Shown here: one piece after another, positions 9,897-21,032 of the stretch
Layout of the letters: every line of letters starts with the position of its first letter
Position numbering within the stretch: position 1 is the stretch's first letter
Assembly: GCF_027942865.1 (NCBI RefSeq)
Contig: NC_134509.1
Location: forward strand, 34,212,197-34,276,196
DNA length: 64,000 nt
Source: Odontesthes bonariensis
Lineage: Eukaryota > Chordata > Actinopteri > Atheriniformes > Atherinopsidae
Direction of reading: 5' to 3'
The notes under the pieces: model-generated
The model's input: the letters and a program-made list of their open reading frames with translations, nothing else
The model's database searches: none
Told to the model about the DNA's origin: nothing
Translations under genes and position numbers: made by a program

Positions 9897-10576
9897 TTAA
9901 GCTTATTAAGTTTGCGGATGACACCACCCTCATCGGACTCATCTAGGGCGGCGATGAGACTGCCTACAGGAGGGAGGTGGACTGGCTGGTGACCTGGTGC
10001 AGCAGCAACAACCTGGAGCTCAACGCCCAGAAGACAGTGGAGATAGTCGTTGACTTTAGGAAATCCACAGCCCCCCTGCCCCCCCTCGCCCTCACTGACA
10101 CCCCCATCACCACTGCGGATTGTCACCGGTTCCTCGGCACCACCATCACCCAGGACCTCAAGTGGGAGCCGACCATCAGGTCCCTCACCAAGAAGGCCCA
10201 GCAGAGGATGTACTTCCTGCGACAGCTGAGGAAGGCCAAGCTGCCGGCCCAGCTGATGGTGCAGTTCTACACGGCCATCATTGAGTCCATCCTCTGCTCC
10301 TCCATCACGGTGTGGTATCCCGGGGCCTCTGCCAGGGACAGACACAGACTGCAGCGAGCTGTGCGCTCCGCTGAGAAGGTGATCGGCTGCAGCCTCCCAT
10401 CGATCCATGACCTGCACGTCTCCAGGACTATGGGGCGAGCAGGTCGGATCACAGCTGACCCTTCTCTATTTGAACCACTCCCCTCGGGCAGGAGGCTTCG
10501 GTCCATTCGGACCAGAACCTCCTGTCACAAAAACAGTTTTTTCCCCCTTGCAGTCGGACTTATAAACGCTTCATAA
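9897..10576 (+). pseudogene. Rex1-like reverse transcriptase, C-terminal piece
   Basis: The frame opens with LIKFADDTTLIGLI, containing the catalytic FADD box. It then has an in-frame TAG at 9944-9946 where Ser is expected, and continues for about 210 residues to a natural stop at 10576. Recognisable blocks are WCSSNNLELNAQKTVEIVVD, the thumb and connection region, and a C-terminus with LPSGRRLRSIRTRT. This is the polymerase end plus the basic C-terminal region of Rex1-type LINEs. The nonsense codon and the missing 5' half make it inactive. Confidence 0.85.
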
Positions 10577-10897
10577 TCACCTCATAACCTGCCCCAGTCA
10601 CTTTACTTTACTTTACCATCATTAAAATTGCACTAATGAAGCTGCACTGTTGTTGCTCTGTATATTGGATACTGTGTATTGTTGTACACACCTTGTACAT
10701 TTTATATACATATATTTTTATTCTTTATTTTTTATCATTATATCCTATGTTACATGTTTGCACCTTACGCCGCAGCAAATTCCTAGTTAGTGAACACTGT
10801 TCATTAACAATGGCAATAAAACAAATTCTGATTCTGATTCTGATATTTTTTCAAATAAAAAACCTTTCTCTTCCTCTTTCTGCTGTTTCTCATTCAG

Positions 10898-11050
10898 AGT
10901 GTCTCTGACCTGAGAATAAGTCTGGACCCGTATCACATGCTGACATCGGAGGAATGCACTCTTGCTCCCAGCTGTTCTGTAGAGTCGGGGGAGGTCGAGG
11001 AAGAGAAAGATCAACATTTGGAAAAACAATTTGTTGAAATAGAAAAATAA
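10898..11050 (+). CDS. Candidate host terminal exon (unrecognised)
   Basis: A long pyrimidine tract (CTCTTCCTCTTTCTGC and on) ends in CATTCAG at 10897. After it, 50 codons are open to TAA, and AATAAA overlaps the stop. The peptide starts SVSDLRISLDPYHMLTSEEC and has an acidic Glu/Lys-rich tail ending FVEIEK. I cannot name the family. The tract lies only about 20 bp after the Rex1 tail, so the LINE would have landed in the intron just upstream of the acceptor. The chance of such a frame being random is not negligible. Confidence 0.35.
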   Translation, partial: SVSDLRISLDPYHMLTSEECTLAPSCSVESGEVEEEKDQHLEKQFVEIEK

Positions 11051-11074
11051 AACAATATTTCAAAAGAATATTTG

Positions 11075-11326
11075 TCCATCCAAACATCCATTTTTCCACG
11101 TAAGGGTTGAGGGTTGGGAGGCTGGAGCCTATCCCAGTTGCCATTGGATGAGAGGCAGGATACAGCCTGGACAGATCACCAATCCATTTGGGGGCCAATA
11201 CAGAGACAGACCTAACCTAACATGCATGTTTTTGGACTATAGGTGGAAGCTGGAGAACCCAAACCTGCAAACTCCACACAGAAAGGCTCTGGCTGAGATT
11301 CGAACCAGGAAATGTCTAGCTGTGAA
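11075..11326 (-). mobile_element. tRNA-derived SINE with RTE-type tail
   Basis: On the minus strand it carries a polymerase III B-box-like GGTTCGAATCTC (11295-11306), then the common teleost body (GTGTGGAGTTTGCAGGTTTG) and a tail region with ATAGGCTCCAGCC, ending in degenerate GATGGA repeats. The A-box end is not clear. Confidence 0.65.
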
Positions 11327-11366
11327 ACAGGCTTATTTTTGGAAAATATTAATTCCTAAAATCTAT

Positions 11367-11580
11367 ACATCCATCCATTTTCTACACCCGGTTAACCGAA
11401 TTCAGGATTCGCAGGAGGGCTGGAGCCTATTCCAGCTGTCATTGGGCGATATGTTCAGGGTACACCCTGAACATATCGCCAGTCCATCACAGGGCCGCAT
11501 TGAGACAAACGAGACCAGCAACCATCCACACTCACACTCACTCCTACAGTCAATTTGGAGTCACCAATTAGTCCGACATG
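11367..11580 (-). mobile_element. 5'-truncated SINE, same family
   Basis: The ATCCATCCATTTTCTAC tail at the left and the GGAGCCTATTCCAGCTGTCA block match the neighbouring SINE. A local 15-bp palindrome around 11450-11475 (GGGTACACCC within TGTTCAGGGT/ACCCTGAACA) lies in the body. Confidence 0.65.
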
Positions 11581-11744
11581 AGTAAAATTGTTCAACAGTG
11601 ATATCTGCAGTGAAGCCAAGAGTGCAATTTGCAGTCTGCATGAAGTGCAGGTGGGGGACAGGGGGAAGAAGAATGCCAATGTCTATATAGGAAGCATGTC
11701 ATTCATCAAATAGATGCACTCCCAGTTTTTATGTAAATCTGTAC

Positions 11745-12346
11745 TAGGGATGGGTCATGCGCACAAGCATCGGCTCTGAGAGCCGGCTCTTTGTAGTGAA
11801 TCAGAAGAGCGGGCTCGCATCAAGTGAGAGCCGACTCCAAGTTTTTTTCCATTTGCTGCTTAGGTTTCACTTTCAGTGCTCAGTCCCAACTCTGGTTATG
11901 ACAGAGCTTTGTTATGACTGGCCAGCATGGCGACCAGCATGCGGTATTCACGTGAGAATTAAGGAGTTTGGTTCTGGTTTTGGTTCTGTTCTGTGGATTT
12001 GTTTGAAATTTTTTGGTTAATTTATCCAATAAAAAAGTTTAATTGAGGACATTATTAATATTAGCTTGAGTTTGGTTCTGTTCTGTGGATTTGTTTGAAG
12101 TTTATTGTTAATTTGTGCAATAAAAAAGTTTAATTGAAATAAACAAATGTAAAAGTGGTTTTGTCACAGAATAAATGCAAAGAATTGGGCAATTATAAGG
12201 TCTCTCATAAAGACACTGAAAGCAAAAGGGTTTTCAACACATAAACCATGATTTTTTTTTTGCAAAGTTAAGGTCAAATATAGGCTACAAAAGATCTTAA
12301 ATAAAGAGCCGTTCAGGAGTCGAAAGAGCCGAACTTCCCATCACTA
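11745..12346. mobile_element. 602-bp hAT MITE with perfect 8-bp TSD
   Basis: ATCTGTAC flanks both sides (11737-11744 and 12347-12354), the 8-bp duplication of hAT elements. The ends are TAGGGATGGG and CCCATCACTA, and subterminal GGCTCTTT/AAAGAGCC motifs recur in both halves. There is no transposase. Internally, two near-identical stretches around TTGGTTCTGTTCTGTGGATT (about 11975 and 12073) form an imperfect tandem duplication. Confidence 0.9.
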
Positions 12347-12354
12347 ATCTGTAC

Positions 12355-12841
12355 TTGGCAAAAAATGATGCTTTAACACAGGATGTCCTCCTTACTTTGT
12401 CAGAACACTGACTGCTTATTTCCAAATCTTATGATTAACTTGTGTTGTGCAATATTACAGATGGATTGCTCATGCAGGAATAGAAAGTGGACAGAGATAA
12501 TGGCTATGGACTGTGGGTGTAGCGGCGAAGGGAGATTATGGAGAGCTCCAATCTGACGATGCAGCCTCAGCTGCACCCATGGTAGGACTGCTGTGGTGTG
12601 GCCAGTTTGCTGTGACACTTACCAAAGGAAAAAGCAAGGTTCTTACAGCACTTGGAATGAAATCTGAATGATTCTCAACCACTGAGATAAACACGTGGTG
12701 TGAGGTTTCTGTTTCAGTTTCATCCTCACCTCCAGCTTGGTTTGGCGTTGGCACTAAAATCAAACTTAAAGTTTTTAATATGAAAACAAGTTACTCAAAC
12801 TTGAGTACCAAGAATACTTGGCTGGAAAAAAAAAGGCTTGC
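12355..12841. other. Unannotated DNA
   Basis: Nothing supported between the two hAT elements. Confidence 0.4.
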
Positions 12842-12849
12842 CTTAAAAC

Positions 12850-13450
12850 TAGGGCTGGGCAATGATTGAAATGTTTAATCTAATTAATCACATGATTTTC
12901 CTGATTAATCACGATTAATCGCATTACTACGCAAAATCCAAAAATTAATTCAAAAGTGTATATCCTTTAGCATTTAGTTTTATTTTAAATGTGCTGCCAT
13001 ATAATTGAAAGCACCATAACATTTGTTGTGCAAACACACTTTTAACATCAGCATTTTTATGTAGTTTTTATGTAGAAGCCTCGCTCCACTGTCAGTTGTG
13101 TGTTTTGCCTTTAAGTGATATTTTAGACTGGAACTACTACGGTGAGAAGACAATTCAACTTGGCAGTGTTTACAGATGACTTTGGTTCTGTCGACTCCGC
13201 CGTCTGGAAGAACTTTAAAATGAAAATGGCCGAGTAAAAGTTCCGTACCCTTCTCCATGTTTGGTGGATCCGCCGATTACTTTCTTTTCCGGTTCCACAG
13301 CAGACAGCAACAGACTTTTACAAAATAAAAGCCTGTGAGCAACAGACTTTTACAATAATAAAACCTGTGTTAATGCGCGATAAAATATTTATCGGCGTTA
13401 AATAATTAACAAGTTAACGCGATAATAACGAGTTAACTCGCCCCGCCCTA
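12850..13450 (-). mobile_element. hAT element with BED-finger exon, 8-bp TSD
   Basis: CTTAAAAC flanks both ends (12842-12849 and 13451-13458). The ends are TAGGGCTGGGC and CCCCGCCCTA. The minus strand encodes the first exon of a hAT-type protein with a BED zinc finger (12980-13258). A 20-base stretch (CAACAGACTTTTACAA and flanks) is tandemly repeated near 13307-13360. At 601 bp it lacks the catalytic region, so it depends on another element. Two more members occur at 22912 and 42047. Confidence 0.92.
12980..13258 (-). pseudogene. hAT BED zinc-finger exon (truncated transposase)
   Basis: It starts with ATG (MEKGTELLLGHFHFKV) and has Cys29, Cys32, His48 and His53 in the spacing C-x2-C … H-x4-H, the BED finger that binds hAT ends. 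After about 58 residues the similarity to transposase ends and the frame runs through unrelated A/T-rich sequence. The copy at 42180-42380 has seven extra residues (SSKSFKE with neighbours) after the finger, so this one carries a small internal deletion. Confidence 0.8.
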
Positions 13451-13571
13451 CTTAAAACACACATTTCCACCACCTTGCAAATTTAAATAACACAGTAAAC
13501 AGACAGATGATATACAGAGTGGGGCCTGACAAGGCATCAGCATGTGACAAGTTGGGAGTGAGGCTTGGCTC

Positions 13572-13990
13572 TTAAAGGGATACGCCACCCCCAGGCCAAA
13601 TTGTATCCCCGCATTTCCCCATATTCCCGAGACATAAATAAGTGTGTGGGAGCGTTTTCCTGGCGACCCAGGCATTGTCCGAATCTCACAGCACTGACCA
13701 CTGCTTGGTTGCGTGTAATACATACATGCTAGCGTCGCTAAACGAAATATTTCGCCCAACGTGAATTCATTTACTTGATTTACCTTGTAATTACTGTGTG
13801 AGTGGTGTACTTTCACATCGAGTGCAAATGACTGTGTAAATCTACACGGAAGGCTTTGTTTGCTCATGTCGGTTTGGGAACTAGTTTCCAGTGCGGAAAA
13901 CACAGCCGAAGCACACTCCCCGCTACGTCATTGGGAATCCACCCCACCCCACCCCCCACCCACCAGCTGCTTCACGCTGGTTTGTTAGAT
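13572..13990. mobile_element. One-ended TTAA element fragment
   Basis: TTAA followed by AGGGATACGCCACC looks like the same class of terminus as the TTAA elements at 6520 and 7054. The body is moderately CpG-rich, with a poly-C stretch near 13943. No matching right end is found before the next feature, so the extent is uncertain. Confidence 0.45.
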
Positions 13991-14051
13991 GTGACTTATT
14001 TTAAAGTCACATCTGAAATACTAATTATATTATTCTTTTTTTCTTAATCAG

Positions 14052-14093
14052 CTACGTCCAAATTGCAGAACTGATGTTACCAAGGCCTACAAG
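14052..14093 (+). CDS. Candidate 42-bp host microexon
   Basis: TTCTTTTTTTCTTAATCAG precedes and GTAAAAC follows. The piece is 42 bp, exactly 14 codons, and is open in two frames (LRPNCRTDVTKAYK, or YVQIAELMLPRPT with split end codons). Splice-like borders are the only support. Confidence 0.25.
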
Positions 14094-14429
14094 GTAAAAC
14101 ATAAATATTTTAATTCATCCTACATCATCTCAATACGAGGAATTCATGGATTATTCTAATTAACATAAGCCTTTATATTTGCTGGAAGGATTCATTACTG
14201 ATCCAAACAAGCTTATCCAATCTTCATTGTCTTGGCCAAGGCTATATGGAAAAAATAAAATGTTGAAAGCGAGACATTTTACATGTGATGGCAGCAACAA
14301 TCTTCCAATAAACTGGGACAGGGCCATTTTTTACAATTCTGTAGCATCCACTCCTATTTTAACAACAGCCCATAAACATCTGAGGGGACCAGTTGCTGGA
14401 CGCTTTGAAGAAGAATGTTGTTTATTTAA
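14094..14429. other. Unannotated DNA
   Basis: A 98-codon open frame (14179-14475) runs through here without a recognisable domain, and its end overlaps the Tc1 relic on the other strand. Confidence 0.4.
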
Positions 14430-14640
14430 TTATTTTGCGTTTCATGATGCACCGAATGTTTTCAGTTGGCTATAGGTCTGGGCCGCAGGCAGGCCAGTTC
14501 AGACTCTTCTATTACAAAGCTGTTGTTATTTGATGCAGTATGGCTTTAGCATTGTCTTGCTTAAATATGTAAAGCCCTCCGTGAAAAAGACCTTGTCTGG
14601 ATGGGAGCATATGCACATGCTCTAAAACCTGTACAGGCCT
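14430..14640 (-). pseudogene. Degenerate Tc1/mariner transposase fragment
   Basis: On the minus strand the frame has HMLPSRQGLFHGG, then IFKQDNAKAILHQITTAL, which is the block around the second catalytic Asp. After stops it continues as LNWPACGPDL and PTENI, the block holding the third catalytic Glu. Premature stops and the lost Asn-Pro show an old dead copy of a family different from the intact Tc1 at 4215. Confidence 0.75.
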
Positions 14641-14733
14641 AAACCTCTTTGCATGTATTGTGACAGGTGTGTAAGTCGCCAGTTCCACTGACACAGAAGG
14701 CTGGTTTTCCTCTTGTTTTGAATCATCAGCCAC

Positions 14734-15426
14734 CCCTTCACTCTCTCGTCCTCCTCTCTTCTGTCACTTGTCTTTCGGATATCATTGTTCATGTTGCACT
14801 TCCTTTAGTGACAGGATGTGATTATCATAAATCATTAGATCTCTCTCTGTGGTAACCCTGGGATCCTTGCTGAAGGCACATATATGAATCATGCTTTACA
14901 TCACCAACACACACACATGCACAAGCAATCTAATTTATCCAATGTTTGAAATTAATTGAATCTCTTGAAGTGTTTAAAGAAACATCTCAGTCATCAGGAT
15001 GTGTGTAAGAGGATAGTTTATTAACCCCCTGTGCACAGATACAGTAGAGTATACTCCTCCATGCACCATCCACCGTCCTGTATCTATCAGCACATTGATA
15101 ACTGTAAGCTGCACAAGTAGCTGAAACACTGAAACCAATACTGAGACATGCTACTAATCTTTTTCCTCAACTTTCTCACAACTTCCTCCCAAAGTGTTAA
15201 ATTTGCTTCTATTCAGCACCATGTTGTCATGACCTTTGGCATGTGTTATCAGAGATCTTGTCAGTCTTTATGTGGAAGTCACAATAAATCAGTTATTCAA
15301 GATGGTTATTGTCAAATCAGTATTAACCTACATTATTCGTGACACTAGTCAATGGCCTTGTGTGGGACTTGATTTATGATCTATCCCCCTACTTTTTGCA
15401 GTATTTGGTCTCTCTTTGCATTATAT
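14734..15426. other. Unannotated DNA
   Basis: Nothing supported. A short CA-rich run lies near 14910. Confidence 0.4.
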
Positions 15427-16078
15427 GCTGATGAGCCATAACATTATGACTCCTCGAGTAGGTCCTCGTCATTCCGTAAGAACTTGGACCAAAAACATAT
15501 CAAGGTATTGGAGTGTGTGGTACTGGGATGTTACCAGTAGATCATTCGGGCCCTGTGGATGGGTGGCTCCAGGCTCGCTTTACACAAATCACTCCAAATC
15601 CAATCGAACTGATAACTAGGACATTTTGAGGCCAGGTGAACATTTCAGACTCGTTGCTTTGTTCTACGACCCTAAACTGAAACTACCATTACAAATTTGT
15701 AGTTATGTTAAAGTAATATCCATCCTCCCTCCAGTCGAGCCAGGTGGACGCCCTTCCTGAGTCTGGTTCTGCTGGAGGTTTTTTTTACTGTTAAAAAGGA
15801 GTTTTCCTCCTCAAGTGTTACCTCGTGTGTGTCTAAATGGAAGAGTCATTGCGATCCATTGATTTCCTTAAGAACCTTTTTTTTTTCAAATTGGCTGAAT
15901 ATGAATTGGACTTAATTAACTTGATCTAATAATACCCTGAGACAATATTGGATGTGATTACCATAAAGATAAAACGGGACTGAAAACTGAATGCCAGGAT
16001 GCGCTGTAACAGATGAGCAATGTTGTTTACCTTACCTGTCAGTGGTCTTGATGTTGCCATTGATCATGGTTTGGCTTA
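15427..16078. repeat. Degenerate teleost repeat with L2 scrap inside
   Basis: The left end (TGATGAGCCATAACATTATG) and the right part near 16040-16075 (CTGTCAGTGGTCTTGATGTT) are imperfectly inverted, as in a widespread teleost DNA repeat that I know only from its ends. Between them, 15733-15960 is a plus-strand L2 3' UTR piece with CCTGAGTCTGGTTCTGCTGG, matching 19500-20340 in reverse. Confidence 0.45.
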
Positions 16079-17017
16079 ATCAATAATAATGATAATCTAA
16101 AGGAAGTAAAGCTTTCTACAAATGATTAGCAACAAGAGAGGTGCACATTGTTCAGACACAATACAACACTTTGTGTCTCTAATGGACGGGGAGTGTGTTA
16201 AGCAAAAGTGTTGACTGTAGTTTTTGTATTGAGAGATGAGATTTAATCTACGTTTCCCTTTCACATTGCAAAATTCATGGTGGAAACTTTGTTCAACGCA
16301 GTCCACTGCCAAGTGCACCATTATTTACCACTGAAAATAATGGCATAAATAAACTTTCCTCACCAACGATGCACAGTTATTGTGTGACACTGGCGGGAGG
16401 AGAGAGTGTGTGAAAGAAGAGATTTTCCATTCAAATAAATCTACTTAAAATAGCAGAAGAAGATGTTATGAGAACAACTGCCAATACACATTATTTTTAG
16501 CCAACTGGAGGAAACAGGATGACCTTAAATCTAAACCGAGGGAGTTGGCAAATCTTTTCTTTTTTTTTCCATTTCTGTTTGTTTTGTTTTAATGCACAAA
16601 CCGGAACTTCTAATGGATGCCATCTTCCACATTTTTACTCATGTTGTTCCTGAGTGCAGAAGAATCAAAACATTACCAAATGACAAGGAAGTCGTGAAGC
16701 TTCAGTAGGTTTCTATTCTCATGTCTTATTTTTCTGGGTTTTTTTTTCTAAATCTGACCCAAAGAGGGCATCTTAAATATTTAAGCTGAGCAGGTAATCA
16801 GATTCATGCGTCTTGTGTTCAAGAACAAGACACAAACTGTGCGTCAATGGTGAGCTGAAGGCTATTGATTATCAGAGGCTCCTGCTCCTTGTAAACTGCT
16901 TTGGTCAGAAATGGACAGTCGTGAGGCAGAAAATGAGACATATTCAGGATGAAAGAAAAAACCTTTTGTGTCCTTAGTACAGATAAATCTGCTCCTAAAT
17001 GTCGATAGCGATAACTG
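16079..17017. other. Unannotated DNA
   Basis: Nothing supported. Confidence 0.4.
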
Positions 17018-17638
17018 TAGCCACTTTCGGACTGTAGGAACCTTTAGCAGTTCTAATAACCTTTTAATCCGCGGGGCCGTTTTCTCCCGTGTTCGGACAT
17101 ACAGGAACTCGGGGCTTTCTCTCTCAGTTCCTATAACTATTTACCTCCTTCTCCGAGGTCGGGTCTTTTCATGGTTCTATAGAACGCATCTGACGGAGGT
17201 GTGTGGTGGTCGGTAGCTACGCCCCATGTCATGCTATCACGGCTGAAATGTTTCATCATACCACACAGACAGAACCGGCGGGTGTTTAATAAGTTAAACT
17301 TACACTTTGTCTCTGTGGCGTTCTCACAGCCACTGCAGGTTCTTTCAGCTGTTAGACTAAGTATGACTGAGACCTTGTGGCAGTGTAATGCTTTTATTCT
17401 TTTCTTTTCTTTTTGCTCGGCTCGTTGATCGGCTCTTTCAGCGCGGCCTCCTTCCTGCGCTTCGAGCCGGTTTGTTCTCCTTCTCTCCTCCGTCTGGTTC
17501 CAGTCCCGATCTGGTCCCGACTCATGTGCGAATGCAGACTGAAACAGTTCCGCTGGGGAAGGACAGTTATCAGAACGAAATTCGAGTAGGACAGTTCTGA
17601 TAACTGCGTTCTTAGAACGGCTCTGTCCGAAAGCGGCT
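17018..17638. mobile_element. ~620-bp MITE with inverted ends
   Basis: AGCCACTTTCGGACTGTAGG at the left pairs imperfectly with CTCTGTCCGAAAGCGGCT at the right. The interior is CpG-rich compared with its surroundings. A local inverted pair, GACAGTTATCAGAAC and GACAGTTCTGATAACTG (17562-17607), lies near the right end. No target duplication was settled. Confidence 0.65.
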
Positions 17639-17647
17639 TATAACACC

Positions 17648-18790
17648 TTTTTTTTTTTTTTTTTAAACTTTGTTTATTAAGCTTTTTTCACAATAAAACA
17701 CAGACACACAGTAACACTCAGAACAGAATCCCAAACCCATGAAGTAAAAAAATACATAAAAATATGTATTTTTATATATTAAAAATAATTTTCTTTTAAA
17801 AATACATAGATAAATGACAATAAAAAAATAATAAATAGATGAGTAAATCTAAGACAATGTATGTCAAGCATGTTGTAAAAGAACATAAAATATAAAAAGG
17901 AGAGAATGTTACAGAAAAAAACCAAACAAACAAGCAAGCTAAAAACAGAGAGATACAGTACATACAGTATATAAGAGGTTGTCATCTAAACACAATGAAA
18001 TCAATGGTTGTCCTAGTTAACTTGATTCATGCAGCTCGGATTTCTCTTCCACATATCTCAGAAAAGGTTGCCAAATCTTATTGAATTTACCAGCTGAACC
18101 TCTGAGTGTGTGTTTTATTTTTTCCAATTTCATATGATATAAAGTACTTCTGATTCCAAAGTGTGTGGGATGGACGGATGGCATCTTTCCATTTTAGAAG
18201 GATTAGGCGACGGGCGAGCAAGGTACAGAAAGCCAGAAAGTCACACTGGGAATTGTTCAAACCGTAAACAACGGACGGTTTTCCAAAAAGAGCTATTAGA
18301 CACCTCCAGAACCTCACGAGTGTTTTAAACACCGAAGTCCAATAGGTTGACAGTTTGGAACAGCTTCAAAACGTATGTAAAGCTATTTATTTATTTAGGT
18401 AGATGTGAGGGTTGTGAAGTTTTATGGTTATTGTCAACACATTTCCCATTCTAATGGCATGCCATGTGTCTCACCATCTGTTCAACATCAGGAATTAGTT
18501 CAAGAAAGGGAAAAAAGAAAAAAGGTTGTTCTTACGGTTGTTCTGTGGGGAAAACGTACCGTTTGGACATTTTGGCTATTTTTCATCCCAAGTTGTTTTT
18601 TCAAAGTAGCTGCTACGTCATGGGTTGTGCAATGAAAGGACAGTCATAAATAAAGTAAAACTGGCTGATCTTTGCACACACTGCAGCGTGGCATAAAGTC
18701 TGAGTAACAAGCAACAGTCACAGTGTAGCTGCCACAGAACTCTCTTCATGGAAACGTGTTCAGGCAGATTCTGCGTCGAATCATGTGTGC
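17648..18790 (-). mobile_element. L1/Tx1-like LINE, 5'-truncated
   Basis: A run of T at 17648-17664 marks the poly(A) end on the minus strand. Upstream of it lies a long A/T-rich 3' UTR, then the C-terminal part of an L1/Tx1-type ORF2 (18017-18332 and further upstream in degraded form to about 18790). Confidence 0.65.
18017..18332 (-). pseudogene. L1/Tx1-like ORF2, C-terminal fragment
   Basis: The frame contains DFLAFCTLLARRLILLKWKD, and after a one-base frameshift LEKIKHTLRGSAGKFNKIW, QPFLRYVEEKSEL and a stop. The LARRLILLxWK … LEKIKxTxRG … WQPF pattern is the C-terminal signature of fish L1/Tx1-like ORF2. The polymerase and endonuclease are missing. Confidence 0.7.
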
Positions 18791-19494
18791 ATAATATTCA
18801 GAGTACTGATCATCATCAGCTGGATATTAAAGTATAACATCAGAATTGGTCATACAGTATGTCTTTATGCTTTGTATGTGTTTTTGTGATTATTAGTTTC
18901 ACACTCAATGTTGGTGCGTACGCTTTCATTCATTTTCTCATTTTCTGCCTCACGAACAAGCCAAGAAACCTGCTTCGTCATTGTGGATCCAATTTCCTGC
19001 ATAGATCCAGAGTCCTCTGTCACACACTGGTTTAGTATATGTATGTATCAATGAGCGTATGTGTGTCCGTTACACAGGAATTTGATGCTTCTGAAATTTA
19101 TTGCAGTATCTCAGTGAGCCTGGGGCAGTTTCTCACTTCTTACCCTTGGAATTTTGTATCATAAGTATTTCATTTCTTCAAAAGTTATCTGTGCGCATGC
19201 CTCTTATACAAGTGTGTGCAAGAGAGATTGTGAGCCTTTACTTTAGTATGATGGTCCTAATAGGATTAAGATTCAGAAATATACATTATTCAATCATTTT
19301 GTCTTTTAAGTTGGTGTGAAGGGGTAATGAATTACACGTACTTTACACTGAGAAGCGGAGAGACAAATTTGACGTTTCATTCAGATTCAAAAGCCTGCAG
19401 CTGATAAAGAAAACAAGGTCACTCTCATGGTCTGACACCCAACATTCTTGATTTACTGCAGTTGCAAGCTGATTGTTTCTCAGTTTGGCCATTA
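18791..19494. other. Unannotated DNA
   Basis: Nothing supported. Confidence 0.4.
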
Positions 19495-20337
19495 ATTTAA
19501 TTCAATTCATTTTTATTTATATAGCGCCAAATACAACAAATGTCATCTCAAGGCACTTAGATAATAAAATCCAATTCAAGCCAATTGGAATTCAATTAAT
19601 TGTAATCATAATTATTTATAAAATAATCCAATTCGTTCATATAGAGCCAATTCAAAAACAATTTCCTAGCTAAGGAAACCAACAGATTGCACTGAAACTT
19701 GTCTTCAGTCCAGTCTCCCGTCCTGAGCGTGCCTGAGGCGACTGTGGAAAGGAACGACTCCCTTTTAACAGGAAGAAACCTCTGGCAGAACCAGACTCAG
19801 GAAGGGTGGCCATCCGCCTCGACCAGCTGGGGTATGAGAAGACAGAAAAGGGGGGGGGGGGCACTGTAACACCATTCAAAGGATACCTGTTGGAACAGGG
19901 AGACACAAGTTAATGACCACAATAATGTCACATATACATGATATCATTTGATAAATTAAACAGGGGGAAAAAAGATAGTAAAGTGAGGAAAGGTGTGACA
20001 GATGAGGCCCCCCAGCAGTCTAGGCCTATAGCAGCTTAACTATGGGATGTTTCAGGATCACCTGAGCCATCCCTAACTATAAGCTTAATCAAAAAGGAAA
20101 GTTTTAAGCCTGGTCTTAAAAGTGGAAAGGGTATCTGCTTCCTGGACATTTACTGGCAGCTTATTCCACAAGAGAGGGGCCTGATAACTGAAGGCTCTGC
20201 CTCCCATTCTACTTTTAGAAACTCTGGGAACCTCAAGTGAACCTGCAGTTTGGGAACGAAGTACTCTGTTAGGAAAATATCTTACAATGAGATCTTTAAG
20301 ATATGATGGAGCTCGGTCATTAAGAGCTTTATATGTG
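19495..20337 (-). mobile_element. L2 LINE, 3' end with C-terminal frame
   Basis: The right part encodes, on the minus strand, the last ~80 residues of L2 ORF2 (RSQTAGSLEVPRVSKSRMGG … TFLFD, stop at 20085-20087). A UTR and a tail of AATTGAATTG repeats follow. It matches the LINE at 23879 and shows what that copy lost: TATTTTCCTAACAGAGT before the RSQTAG block is present here. A poly-G run lies at about 19850-19861. Confidence 0.8.
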
Positions 20338-21032
20338 AGGAGAAGAATCTTAAATTACTGCAGGTAATAAGCAGGTAAACCATGAGCAGTCTAAAAACTC
20401 ACGTCCTCATGCAAAGTTTCCCCTCCTCCTCTCTCCCTGATTTATATTTCAGTGTCTGCTTCCTCCAACATTTCCCAATTTCATGCATTTTGTTGAAACC
20501 AAAATGTGTCTGCATTGCAGGTCATTGCGGGCCAGTGTGACTGAAGACTGCTGAGTCAATGGCACAAGAATATTATATAACAAGAGCATAAGAAAAACAG
20601 TCTGTTATGGTGGCTCTGTAGTCAGCTCTGGTGTGCGCAACACAGAAATAAGGTCACACGAGGACTTGTTGCAGATTAAAAGATTGTTAATTGAACAGAC
20701 AAGCTGAAAATGTTATTTAAGGATCAAAACGTCTGAGCCTATTCATCAACGTTCCAGAAATGATTGTGTTTTTTTGAAGGATTTCAAGAAAACAAGACAA
20801 ACTAAATATTACCTGTGCTGAATGAATAAAAATGATTTGGCCCACAGCTCTGCCTTTAGAGTTCCCTTTAGGCAGAACCAACCTTCATATTCCCCTTAGC
20901 TTGGACCTTGAAAGAGATTTTATTCATTCAACTGATGTCTTCTGAGTGTGTTATTTTCAGTAGGTTTAACCTCACTGTGTTAAAAGAGCTGTAAACTACC
21001 GTAGATGTGCCTCCTCTCCTTTATGATTTTAG
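20338..21032. other. Unannotated DNA
   Basis: Nothing supported. Confidence 0.4.

Larger units (their letters stand above)
6355..10850 (+). mobile_element. Rex1-like LINE split by two DNA elements
   Basis: Three pieces of one reverse transcriptase frame (6363-6519, 6962-7053, 9897-10576) lie in order on the plus strand, followed by a 3' UTR that ends in repeated TTCTGA at about 10827-10850. The element is 5'-truncated within the polymerase domain. The gaps are filled by separate TTAA-flanked insertions at 6520-6961 and 7054-9896. With these removed, the frame reads on without a change (…TRTL then STGSPQGC; …SSHDFVK then LIKFADD). This family moves by target-primed reverse transcription. Assignment to Rex1 rests on the GSPQGCVxSPLLFSLYTN and CHRFLGTTITQDLKW blocks. 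Confidence 0.8.

Noticed and set aside
9836..10417. 193-codon minus-strand frame
   Set aside because: Antisense to the Rex1 reverse transcriptase; Gly- and Leu-rich shadow caused by its GC-rich codons.
14179..14475. 98-codon plus-strand frame
   Set aside because: No recognisable domain, and its end overlaps a clear minus-strand Tc1 relic.
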